This document shows, piece by piece, positions 1-5,720 of a DNA stretch of 5,943 nucleotides. The position numbers and the translations under genes are program-made. The stretch comes from Prevotellaceae bacterium (lineage in GTDB: Bacteria; Bacteroidota; Bacteroidia; Bacteroidales; UBA932). The stretch lies in NCBI GenBank assembly GCA_031268055.1, contig JAIRXY010000309.1, positions 1-5,943 of the forward strand, written 5' to 3'. The notes beneath the pieces are model-generated. The model was not told where the DNA came from, ran no database searches, and was given only the letters and a program-made list of their open reading frames with translations. Position 1 is the stretch's first letter, and each line of letters starts with the position of its first letter.

Positions 1-64
1 GTGTTACCACTTCGCGTGCGCCCTCGTGTACGTAGCGTGTTATGCGCTATTTTACTTCAGTAAG

Positions 65-153
65 CGGAGAAGGGGGGATTCGAACCCCCGGTACCGATTG
101 CTCAGTACGACAGTTTAGCAAACTGTTGGTTTAAGCCACTCACCCACCTCTCC
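65..153 (-). tRNA. tRNA-Ser, anticodon GCU
   Basis: Read on the minus strand, this is a class II tRNA with a long variable arm. The acceptor halves GGAGAGG and CTTCTCC pair over seven positions with one G-U wobble. The D arm is GG-U-GAGUGGCUUAA-ACC. The anticodon arm is ACAGT-TTGCTAA-ACTGT, giving anticodon GCU, which reads AGC/AGU serine codons. The variable arm forms a GUAC/GUAC stem, and the T arm is GGGGG-TTCGAAT-CCCCC. The discriminator base is G, as expected for serine. The 3' CCA is not encoded; the genome continues CTTA after the discriminator. The length of 89 nt fits tRNA-Ser. Transcription runs toward the left edge of the window, and no clear intrinsic terminator is visible in bases 1-64. 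Confidence 0.97.
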
Positions 154-177
154 TCAACCTTTTGCGTTGCGGCGGGG

Positions 178-209
178 CAAAGGTAATAATTTTTTTACCA
201 AAAAACAAA
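178..209 (-). promoter_or_regulatory. Probable promoter of tRNA-Ser
   Basis: On the minus strand there is TTTG (plus-strand 206-209), then 20 nt, then TACCTTTG (plus-strand 178-185). This matches the Bacteroidota housekeeping promoter, a -33 TTG/TTTG and a -7 TAnnTTTG separated by about 19-21 nt. The predicted transcription start lies some 18-20 nt before the mature tRNA 5' end, a sensible leader for RNase P processing. Assignment is by consensus and position only. Confidence 0.7.
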
Positions 210-283
210 TTTATGCGTGGCCTGCGCGCACATGAAATTTGTGGTTCTGCCGTATATTTGTGTAGCAAGGATGGTGGAAACAA

Positions 284-315
284 TTGTTTTTACCAATATT
301 CTGCCCCTATATTTG
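284..315 (+). promoter_or_regulatory. Promoter-like element (TTG-N21-TATATTTG), plus strand
   Basis: TTG at 284-286 is separated by 21 nt from TATATTTG at 308-315, an exact match to the Bacteroidota -7 consensus TAnnTTTG. A transcript would begin near 322, immediately ahead of the inverted repeat at 329-363. No plus-strand gene follows, so this is either a promoter for a small RNA, a remnant, or a chance match in AT-rich sequence. Confidence 0.35.
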
Positions 316-328
316 TGCCATCTAACAC

Positions 329-363
329 ATTTACAAAATTCACTTTTGGTGAATTTTGTAAAT
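329..363. repeat. Perfect 15-bp inverted repeat, 5-nt spacer
   Basis: The left arm ATTTACAAAATTCAC (329-343) is matched perfectly by the right arm GTGAATTTTGTAAAT (349-363), with TTTTG between. The next outward pair (C328/A364) does not match, so the boundary is sharp. The arms are AT-rich and no T tract follows on either strand, so a rho-independent terminator is unlikely. It could be an operator for a dimeric regulator, a hairpin in a short transcript from the promoter-like site at 284-315, or a small palindromic repeat of the genome. The function is unknown. Confidence 0.85.
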
Positions 364-566
364 ATATGGAACAGCGTTAAATAACAAAATAACGATCCTG
401 TCATTTGAGCATTTTTGATGGCAAATGATGCTATCTACAGGACAGGGTTTGCTGTAAATAACGAATAAATGTTTTTTATTTGCCGATGAGCCGTTTTTTC
501 ACACAAATAGCGGTAGAACCTAATAAAGAAGTCCTGCAAGAACAAGAAATAGCGCAGCACATAAAA

Positions 567-1424
567 TTATTTTTTGTATCTGGGTGTTAACTTCTTTATG
601 GATATTAGTATGCCAAGGCCTAACAGATGGTAGGGATAATCGTAGAGGCCGTATTTGTACACCATAAAGCAGGTTGCATTTTTCTGCCTAAACCGTAATA
701 ATGCGGCGTAAACCAGGGGGCTGTCGCCGTTGTTCATCCATCCGCTGTACCCCGACAGCGTATTTTCAAAATCAAAAAGTCTGTTCGACAAAATAACTTT
801 TCCGCCGTACATCGTCGCGTCGTTTTGGCGGCTACCGGTGGTTTCCCAGCACAGGAATCCGACGTTTCCAACCATTCGTATTTCGCTTAAAAAGCTATTC
901 GCTACCATAAAAGATTTTCCGACCTCCAAATCGAAGAAGTAGCCCGGCGTATCGAAGTATCGCCTTGCTTGAAAGCCGTTTTCGTTGGGTGTGGCTGTTT
1001 TCAGGGTTGAGTTCAGTATCACGGCGGGCACAAATCGTCTTTCCTTTGCGAGCAGCACCCGCACCTGCACATAAACATCGCCAACGCCTATCCATCCGCT
1101 CAAATCTTCGGGGCGCATCCCCCGAAATCGGTTTACCGCCCGCGCAACATCGTACTTTTCAAGGAAAAAACCCCACACCTTCAGCGACACAAAAGAGGGC
1201 ATCAGAGGGACTTCGGCGGTTAGCTTCAGGTTTTCGGTCCGGTCGCCGAACCCGAAGAAATAATTTGCCGACCCTTCCAGCGCAATGCTGCCCGGAATGG
1301 TGGCGTTACCAAATTCAGGAACAGGATTGGCGTTGGGGCCGAAGTATTCCGGCGAATAGTTCACCTGCGCCGCCGCATTCAGCGACAGAAGAGTAGCTAA
1401 GGGGACAAACGCCGGAAGTTTCAT
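567..1424 (-). CDS. Exported beta-rich protein of unknown function, probable outer-membrane protein
   Basis: This 285-residue protein belongs to no family I can name. Residues 1-20 form a signal peptide: MK, a hydrophobic stretch, then LNAAAQ, with likely cleavage near A19/Q20. The mature start has a proline- and asparagine-rich segment (SPEYFGPNANPVPE, residues 24-37). The rest alternates polar and hydrophobic residues with many aromatics and glycines (for example around 47-60, 66-88, 115-125, 161-170, 205-220 and 237-275), the pattern of membrane beta strands. No lipobox cysteine follows the signal, and no enzyme motif is evident. The protein does not end in the C-terminal aromatic typical of many barrels but in basic residues (TPRYKK), which weakens the barrel assignment. 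The ATG directly precedes the signal peptide; no Shine-Dalgarno is visible, as is usual in this phylum. It stands alone, transcribed toward the tRNA. Real gene: confident. Outer-membrane location: inference. Confidence 0.8.
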   Translation of the reverse strand: MKLPAFVPLATLLSLNAAAQVNYSPEYFGPNANPVPEFGNATIPGSIALEGSANYFFGFGDRTENLKLTAEVPLMPSFVSLKVWGFFLEKYDVARAVNRFRGMRPEDLSGWIGVGDVYVQVRVLLAKERRFVPAVILNSTLKTATPNENGFQARRYFDTPGYFFDLEVGKSFMVANSFLSEIRMVGNVGFLCWETTGSRQNDATMYGGKVILSNRLFDFENTLSGYSGWMNNGDSPLVYAALLRFRQKNATCFMVYKYGLYDYPYHLLGLGILISIKKLTPRYKK

Positions 1425-2025
1425 TTTTGATTTTTATATCTTAAATGGATGGATACTTGGGAATAACGCAGATTTATAGCCGGTGAAAGTATAAAAATGG
1501 GCGACCAATAGCATATTATTTGTCCATCCGTCAAAATAAAAGAGGGAAAAAGTATTGCAAAAGCCCCAAAAGCTATGCGCGGCGCACAGCGTGCTATGTA
1601 GCGCAGCCCGCTGTTGCGTGCGTCCGCACATCCAAACCTGCAGCTTGCATACGCTATGGCGCTAAAGAATAGTGACGTATGTATAGTAAATGTACGCAGC
1701 ATATTATCAACGCGTATTTTTTAAAATAATCGATAAAGCATGCAAATAAAAAAAAGCAAATGTGTATCTTTTTTCAATACATGCAGATTAATAAATATTA
1801 AATTATATGAATGGTTTGGTGAAAATTTCTGCTTTATTGTAGCGTGATAGAAAATAAGCCAAAAAAAGTAGCCGCTTGTTTTTTTTACTATTGTTCGATA
1901 AAAACTGGCTAAAGGACACTGGGCTATCAACTTTTAATTGAAAATTTTGAGCCGAGCGAAGCGAGTTCACGAGCTCCGAGAAAATAAATACAACGTGAGT
2001 AGCTGGCTTGCGCCGTCATTTGTCT

Positions 2026-2083
2026 GAGCTGTAGTTTTTGGGATTTGAATAATTTTTTATTCAAATCCCAAAAATCACAGCTC
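2026..2083. repeat. Large imperfect inverted repeat, 27-nt arms, TTTT loop
   Basis: The left arm 2026-2052 and right arm 2057-2083 match at 25 of 27 positions and are separated by TTTT. The two unmatched positions are adjacent (A2033/C2076 and G2034/T2075); in RNA the second would be a G-U wobble, leaving a single A-C mismatch. Weaker wobble and C-G pairs extend the stem outward to about 2022/2087. No T tract follows on either strand, so it is not a standard intrinsic terminator. It lies upstream of the predicted gldG promoter, so it should not be in the gldG leader made from that site. Candidates are a small palindromic mobile-element remnant, a dispersed genomic repeat, or a protein-binding site. 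Confidence 0.85.
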
Positions 2084-2099
2084 GGGTGCAGGTATCAGG

Positions 2100-2140
2100 A
2101 TTCAACTTTCGAAAATTCTGAAACTTGCGAAGGGTTGAAT
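2100..2140. repeat. Second, smaller imperfect hairpin
   Basis: ATTCAACTTT at 2100-2109 can pair with AGGGTTGAAT at 2131-2140, using two G-U wobbles. After a one-base bulge, CG at 2110-2111 pairs with CG at 2128-2129. It begins 16 nt after the larger hairpin and ends about 20 nt before the gldG -7 box. Being weaker, it could be coincidental, but its adjacency to the large inverted repeat suggests one composite element. Confidence 0.5.
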
Positions 2141-2161
2141 GCGTAATTGAAAAATTTCATG

Positions 2162-2169
2162 TACATTTG
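2162..2169 (+). promoter_or_regulatory. Probable -7 promoter box of gldG
   Basis: TACATTTG matches the Bacteroidota -7 consensus TAnnTTTG exactly and lies 37 nt before the gldG ATG, predicting a leader of about 30 nt. The nearest usable -33 candidate is TTG at 2135-2137, 24 nt upstream, slightly longer than the usual spacing. The same TACATTTGCA word precedes the histidine kinase gene. Confidence 0.5.
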
Positions 2170-2206
2170 CAGGCAAACAGGGTAAGTATCTCCCGTAAAC
2201 TTCCGT

Positions 2207-3904
2207 ATGACCGCAAAGCAAAAAGATATACTACATTTTTTCGCCGTAGCGATAGGCGCAACGGCGCTCTTTCTGCTGGCTAACGCCTCCCACCTGCGCC
2301 TCGACCTCACCGCCGACAAGCGCTACACGCTCTCCGGCGCTACAAAAGAGCTGCTCCGTAAGCTGCCCGACGCTGTACTCATCAAAGTTTACTTGGAGGG
2401 CGAAATGCCCGTGGGAGTGAGGCCGCTACAGCGCGCCGTAAAGGACATGCTCAGCGACATGCGGACGTACTCCGGCGGACGCTTGCAGTACGAGCTTGTC
2501 AACCCCGCTCAGGGCAGGCAAAAAGAGGCCTTCTACAAGGATTTGCTCCGCAAGGGCTTGCTGCCTTACACGGTGCAGGAAAAAAATGCCGAGGGCGGCA
2601 TTACGCAAATCGACCTCTTCCCCGGCGCTATTGTGAGCCTCAGCGGACGGCAGCGCGCGCTCAACCTGCTGCAATTCAACCAGCAAATATCAACCGAAGA
2701 GAATGTCAACAACGCCATTCAGGATTTGGAGTATATTTTTATCCGTACCCTTGAGGAGCTGGGGCGCAAGGAGCGCGAAAAAATCGCGTTCATCGACGGT
2801 CATGGCGAGCTGAGCGCCGCGCAGGTGGCGGATGTTGTGCACGACCTGTCGGCCTACTATCAGGTCAACCGCATTACGCTGAGCGGCGACATTGAAGCGC
2901 TCAGCGGCTACGCCCTGGCGGTGATTGCCAAGCCCTCCAAGCCGTGGAGCGAGGCCGACAAGCTGGTTGTTGACCAGTACATCATGCGCGGCGGCAAGGT
3001 GGCGTGGTTTATCGATCCGGTGATGGTGCACGAGGACAGCTTAGCCAACGGCCACGTTACCTTTGGCATTATCAACGACCACAACCTGAACGACATGATG
3101 TTTCGCTACGGCGTGCGCATCAACGCCAACGTGGTGCAGGATTTGCAGTGCGCCCTGATTCCGGTAAACGTTGCTCCGGCCGACATGCCTGCCAAGTTCT
3201 CCCCCATGCCGTGGACGTACTACCCGCTGCTATTTCCTTCTCCGAGCAGCCCCGTATCGCGCAACCTGAACGTAGTAAAAACCGAGTTCCCCGGCACCAT
3301 CGACACGCTGCCGGGCGCAGGCGTGAGCAAGCAGGCGCTGCTGTCCACGTCGCCGCGCTCGTTCGTTAAGAGCGCGCCGTTTTACGTCGGGCTGGAGCAG
3401 GTTATGGACGACGTCGACGCGCGCCAGTACAGCAAGGGAGCTATTCCCGTGGCGGCGCTGCTACAGGGCGAATTTTCGTCCATCTTTCAGCATCGGGCTT
3501 TGTCGTCGTACAACAACGGTCGCCCGTTCACCTTTGCCGCCAAAAGCGTACGTACGGCGCAGGTGGTGGTGGCCGACGGCGACGTGATACGCAACGACGT
3601 AATGGCCAACGGCAGCATCCTGCCGCTGGGCTACGACCGCTACACGAGGCAGGTGCTCTACGGAAACAAGGAGTTTGTGCAAAACGTAGTAGCCTACCTC
3701 CTCGACGACGGCGGGCTAATGTCGCTTCGCAGCAAGGTGGTAACCATGCGCCTGCTCGACCGCGCGCGGGTAGCGCAGGAGCGCAGCGCGTGGATTGCCG
3801 TCAACACGGTTGCCCCCCTTGTCCTGCTTGCGCTTGGCGGGTTGAGCTTCGTTTTTTGGCGAAAGAAAAAGTACGGAGGGAATTTTTTAAAGTCTAAATC
3901 TTGA
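2207..3904 (+). CDS. gldG: GldG-like gliding/ABC transporter auxiliary protein
   Basis: This 565-residue protein has the size and layout of the GldG family, the substrate-binding-like auxiliary component of the Bacteroidota GldA/GldF/GldG ABC transporter. One N-terminal membrane segment (about 11-27) is followed by the family hallmark RLDLTADKRYTLS (31-43). Next comes a large periplasmic region with DGHGE at 197-201 and a GGKVAWFIDPV segment. A second membrane helix (about 529-551) and a basic cytoplasmic tail close the protein. In Flavobacterium johnsoniae the system was linked to gliding, but gldG is widespread in non-gliding relatives and its substrate is unsettled. The gene usually follows gldF, the permease; here it is preceded by 782 bp without a gene, so gldF is not adjacent. 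The ATG sits at the start of the first membrane segment; no Shine-Dalgarno is visible. queE starts just downstream. G+C is visibly higher than in the kinase gene. Confidence 0.9.
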   Translation: MTAKQKDILHFFAVAIGATALFLLANASHLRLDLTADKRYTLSGATKELLRKLPDAVLIKVYLEGEMPVGVRPLQRAVKDMLSDMRTYSGGRLQYELVNPAQGRQKEAFYKDLLRKGLLPYTVQEKNAEGGITQIDLFPGAIVSLSGRQRALNLLQFNQQISTEENVNNAIQDLEYIFIRTLEELGRKEREKIAFIDGHGELSAAQVADVVHDLSAYYQVNRITLSGDIEALSGYALAVIAKPSKPWSEADKLVVDQYIMRGGKVAWFIDPVMVHEDSLANGHVTFGIINDHNLNDMMFRYGVRINANVVQDLQCALIPVNVAPADMPAKFSPMPWTYYPLLFPSPSSPVSRNLNVVKTEFPGTIDTLPGAGVSKQALLSTSPRSFVKSAPFYVGLEQVMDDVDARQYSKGAIPVAALLQGEFSSIFQHRALSSYNNGRPFTFAAKSVRTAQVVVADGDVIRNDVMANGSILPLGYDRYTRQVLYGNKEFVQNVVAYLLDDGGLMSLRSKVVTMRLLDRARVAQERSAWIAVNTVAPLVLLALGGLSFVFWRKKKYGGNFLKSKS

Positions 3905-3938
3905 ATTTTACGCTGAATACGTGATAGACGAAGGAAAA

Positions 3939-4532
3939 ATGCTGCCGCTGGTGGAAGATTTTTACACCATACAGGGCGAAGGGTTTCACGTGGGAAAGCC
4001 TGCCTACTTCATCCGCTTGGGCGGTTGTGACGTAGGGTGTCGCTGGTGCGACGCAAAGATGACGTGGAACGCCAGGAATTTTCCGCCTGTATCGGCCGAG
4101 GAAATTGTCGCACGGGCGGCATCGTTTCCGGCGCAGGCGGTGGTGGTAACCGGCGGAGAGCCGCTCAGCTACAACCTCAATACGCTTTGCAGCCTCCTCA
4201 AGGCAAAGGGGCTGCAAACATTTTTGGAAACATCCGGGTCGCAGCCGCTGTCGGGCGCGTGGGACTGGATTTGCCTCTCGCCCAAGCCCCAGCATCCGCC
4301 CTTGCCCGAAATTTTTGCACACGCAAGCGAGCTTAAGGTAATTGTGGAGGGCGAGCAGGATTTACGCTGGGCCGAAGAAAACGCCGCAAAGGTTGCCGAA
4401 TCATGCCTGCTCTTCTTGCAGCCCGAGTGGAGCCGCCACAGGCAGGCCGTGGCAACCATTGTGGAGTACGCCAAGCAGCGCCCACGCTGGAATATTTCCA
4501 TTCAGGCGCACAAGTTTATGAATGTGCCGTAG
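3939..4532 (+). CDS. queE: 7-carboxy-7-deazaguanine synthase QueE (radical SAM)
   Basis: QueE converts 6-carboxy-5,6,7,8-tetrahydropterin to 7-carboxy-7-deazaguanine, the step that forms the deazaguanine core of queuosine and related modified bases; it is a cytosolic radical SAM enzyme using a [4Fe-4S] cluster and Mg2+. Counting from the ATG (197 aa), the protein has FYTIQGEG (8-15), the cluster motif C30-DVG-C34-RW-C37, the SAM-binding GGEP (72-75), SPK (114-116) and the C-terminal QAHKFMNVP, all family signatures. The length fits the short Bacteroidota form. Two in-frame starts are possible: GTG at 3921 (203 aa) without a Shine-Dalgarno, and ATG at 3939 with AAGGA only 3 nt upstream. I chose the ATG because relatives generally begin just before this LPLVEDFYTIQGEG segment. 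It follows gldG by 34 nt (16 from the GTG), suggesting co-transcription. No other queuosine gene is in view. Confidence 0.93.
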   Translation: MLPLVEDFYTIQGEGFHVGKPAYFIRLGGCDVGCRWCDAKMTWNARNFPPVSAEEIVARAASFPAQAVVVTGGEPLSYNLNTLCSLLKAKGLQTFLETSGSQPLSGAWDWICLSPKPQHPPLPEIFAHASELKVIVEGEQDLRWAEENAAKVAESCLLFLQPEWSRHRQAVATIVEYAKQRPRWNISIQAHKFMNVP

Positions 4533-4541
4533 CTGGTAGCT

Positions 4542-4578
4542 GCGTCAACGCAAGCAACAGTTCAGCCTTGCGCAACGC
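4542..4578 (+). other. Imperfect hairpin downstream of queE
   Basis: GCGT (4542-4545) and CGCAAG (4549-4554) can pair with ACGC (4575-4578) and CTTGCG (4567-4572) around a 12-nt loop and a small internal bulge. It begins 9 nt after the queE stop and could mark the transcript 3' end, but no T run follows, so it is not a textbook intrinsic terminator. Confidence 0.35.
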
Positions 4579-4650
4579 CTCTACTACAAAACGACAATTT
4601 GAAATGCACCCCAATGCGCTGCTGCACACGGAATTTTAGAGAATTTTTAA

Positions 4651-4658
4651 TACATTTG
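4651..4658 (+). promoter_or_regulatory. Probable -7 promoter box of the kinase-regulator operon
   Basis: TACATTTG, an exact TAnnTTTG match, lies 21 nt before the kinase ATG, predicting a leader of roughly 15 nt. No TTG is found at the expected -33 distance, so the promoter may be weak or activator-dependent. It indicates that the two-component pair is transcribed separately from gldG-queE. Confidence 0.45.
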
Positions 4659-4667
4659 CAAATCGCA

Positions 4668-4672
4668 AAGGA
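4668..4672 (+). promoter_or_regulatory. Ribosome-binding site of the kinase gene
   Basis: AAGGA is spaced 7 nt from the ATG at 4680. It is the only well-placed Shine-Dalgarno in this window, and it supports the 4680 start over the out-of-frame ATGs at 4673 and 4676. Confidence 0.6.
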
Positions 4673-4679
4673 ATGATGT

Positions 4680-5720
4680 ATGCAAAAATCCCCGCTCAAC
4701 TATAGGACTGCGCTGACGCTTGCCTTGAGCATCAGCCTGCTGATGAACATGATTTTTCTGATTATGTTTTTCTTCGGCAATTTAATGGCTGTTGAGGACG
4801 ACAGAGCTCCGCAGCATATGCTCCGCATAGATATAGCAATTCAGCATATTTTCTTTAATTTTTTGATAGCTTTTCCGCTGTATGCGCTGAACTTTAAGCT
4901 GCTAAAGCACCCGTGGTTTTCCCGCAAAGGGAAAAGAATATACATCGTTCTGCTAACTTTGGTTTGTACAACGATTATCAGCTCCGGATGCTCGCTTATC
5001 CTGCTGCAATTCGAAGATTCCAGCCACAACCTCATGCAAGCCATTGCTGGAGGAATGTTTCGCGACTACTTCATTGCCGTTGTTGTGATGCTGTCCTCGC
5101 AACTGATTTATTTTTCCAACAAGCAGCAGCAAATGGCCTTGGAAAACGAACGCCTGCAAGCCGAGTACATGAATACCCGCTTTCTGGCGCTCAAGAATCA
5201 GGTAGACCCGCACTTCCTGTTTAACTCGCTGAATACCCTCCATTCGTTGATAAAAACCGACAACGATAAGGCGCAGGAGTATGTACAGCAGCTTTCGCGC
5301 GTATTCAGATATACCCTCCAGAATAAAAAAATAATCACGCTCGAAGAGGAATTGAAATTCACGAAGGCGTACTGCCACCTGATGCAAATTCGCTACGGTG
5401 AAAATCTGCAATTCATACAGCGCATCAACGAGAAATACTATCCGTACTCTATGGTACCCCTGAGCCTGCAAACCTTGGTGGAAAACGCCGTCAAGCACAA
5501 CGTAGTGAGCAACCGGCAGCCCTTGTCAATTACCTTTTCTACTTCGGAAAAGGAAACCATTACGGTTTCCAACCCGGTACAGGCGAAAAAAGAGCCGGAA
5601 GGTGGGGAAAGTATCGGATTGTCCAACTTGGCAGAGCGCTACCGCTTGCTGTGGAGCAAAGAAATTGCCATCAGAAATATCAACGGCCTGTTTGAAGTAG
5701 AAATACCGTTAATCGCATGA
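4680..5720 (+). CDS. LytS/YehU-type membrane sensor histidine kinase
   Basis: This 346-residue inner-membrane kinase belongs to the His_kinase (LytS/YehU, Pfam PF06580) family. Four hydrophobic segments (about 11-37, 54-75, 87-109 and 129-146) form the sensor part, with no separate PAS or periplasmic ligand domain. A short charged helix (148-168, NKQQQMALENERLQ) leads to the phosphoacceptor motif NQVDPHFLFNSLNTL, whose likely phosphorylated residue is H178. The ATP-binding part has the N box TLVENAVKHN (266-274, N269) and the glycine box IGLSNLAERY (312-321). Length and order are typical of Bacteroidota members. The stop overlaps the next gene's start as ATGA, so the pair is translationally coupled and the downstream regulator is surely the partner. 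The signal sensed cannot be told from sequence; relatives control cell-envelope, nutrient or polysaccharide genes. Codon use is more AT-rich than in gldG-queE. Confidence 0.93.
   Translation: MQKSPLNYRTALTLALSISLLMNMIFLIMFFFGNLMAVEDDRAPQHMLRIDIAIQHIFFNFLIAFPLYALNFKLLKHPWFSRKGKRIYIVLLTLVCTTIISSGCSLILLQFEDSSHNLMQAIAGGMFRDYFIAVVVMLSSQLIYFSNKQQQMALENERLQAEYMNTRFLALKNQVDPHFLFNSLNTLHSLIKTDNDKAQEYVQQLSRVFRYTLQNKKIITLEEELKFTKAYCHLMQIRYGENLQFIQRINEKYYPYSMVPLSLQTLVENAVKHNVVSNRQPLSITFSTSEKETITVSNPVQAKKEPEGGESIGLSNLAERYRLLWSKEIAIRNINGLFEVEIPLIA

Larger units (their letters stand above)
154..566. other. Gene-free intergenic region between tRNA-Ser and the 567-1424 gene
   Basis: These 413 bases hold no convincing coding sequence. 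The longest frames are short, AT-biased and without recognisable protein features. The right part is the 3' side of the minus-strand gene ending at 567, the left part the tRNA promoter. In between lie a duplicated promoter-like word (245-262 and 299-317), a perfect inverted repeat (329-363) and a weaker imperfect fold around 397-446. No hairpin followed by a T tract is evident as a terminator for the 567-1424 gene. A short untranslated RNA is possible but unproven. Confidence 0.6.
1425..2206. other. Long gene-free divergent intergenic region
   Basis: These 782 bases separate the minus-strand exported-protein gene from gldG and must hold control regions for both. No coding sequence is convincing; the minus-strand frame over 1421-1702 touches the next start codon but has low-complexity content and no recognised features. 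The region is AT-rich apart from a G+C-rich patch at about 1570-1665, in which GCTATG followed by GCGC-type words recurs (1572, 1593, 1653). From about 1945 the composition changes again, leading into two strong hairpins (2026-2083 and 2100-2140). No clear TAnnTTTG box with a -33 partner was found for the minus-strand gene. Confidence 0.6.

Noticed and set aside
32..50. Small hairpin (TAGCG/CGCTA) downstream of the tRNA as a terminator
   Set aside because: The stem is only five strong pairs and no T run follows in the direction of tRNA transcription.
162..404. Open frames on both strands (162-380 plus, 195-404 minus)
   Set aside because: They span the tRNA promoter and the perfect palindrome and have no protein-like features; the opposing frames arise from the palindrome and AT-rich sequence.
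475..500. Possible terminator near GCCGATGAGCCG followed by TTTTTT
   Set aside because: The G+C-rich segment is not self-complementary, so no stem forms ahead of the T run.
1446..1529. TGGATGGA and TCCATCC as an inverted pair around the promoter of the 567-1424 gene
   Set aside because: Only seven bases long and about 70 bp apart; easily due to chance.
1421..1702. Minus-strand open frame of 93 codons overlapping the start of the exported-protein gene
   Set aside because: The overlap with the next start looks operon-like, but the translation is low-complexity, crosses the G+C-rich repeat patch and shows no domain or convincing signal peptide.
1721..1930. Minus-strand 69-codon frame in the intergenic region
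   Set aside because: Rich in F, I, L and K as expected from random AT-rich DNA, with no ribosome-binding site or neighbour to support it.
3921..3938. GTG at 3921 as the queE start
   Set aside because: In frame and possible, but it lacks a ribosome-binding site and adds six residues ahead of the conserved N-terminus; kept as an alternative in the queE entry.
4403..4639. Plus-strand frame overlapping the 3' end of queE and the following gap
   Set aside because: Most of it is an out-of-frame shadow of queE, and the remainder crosses the hairpin; no start signal or recognised motif.
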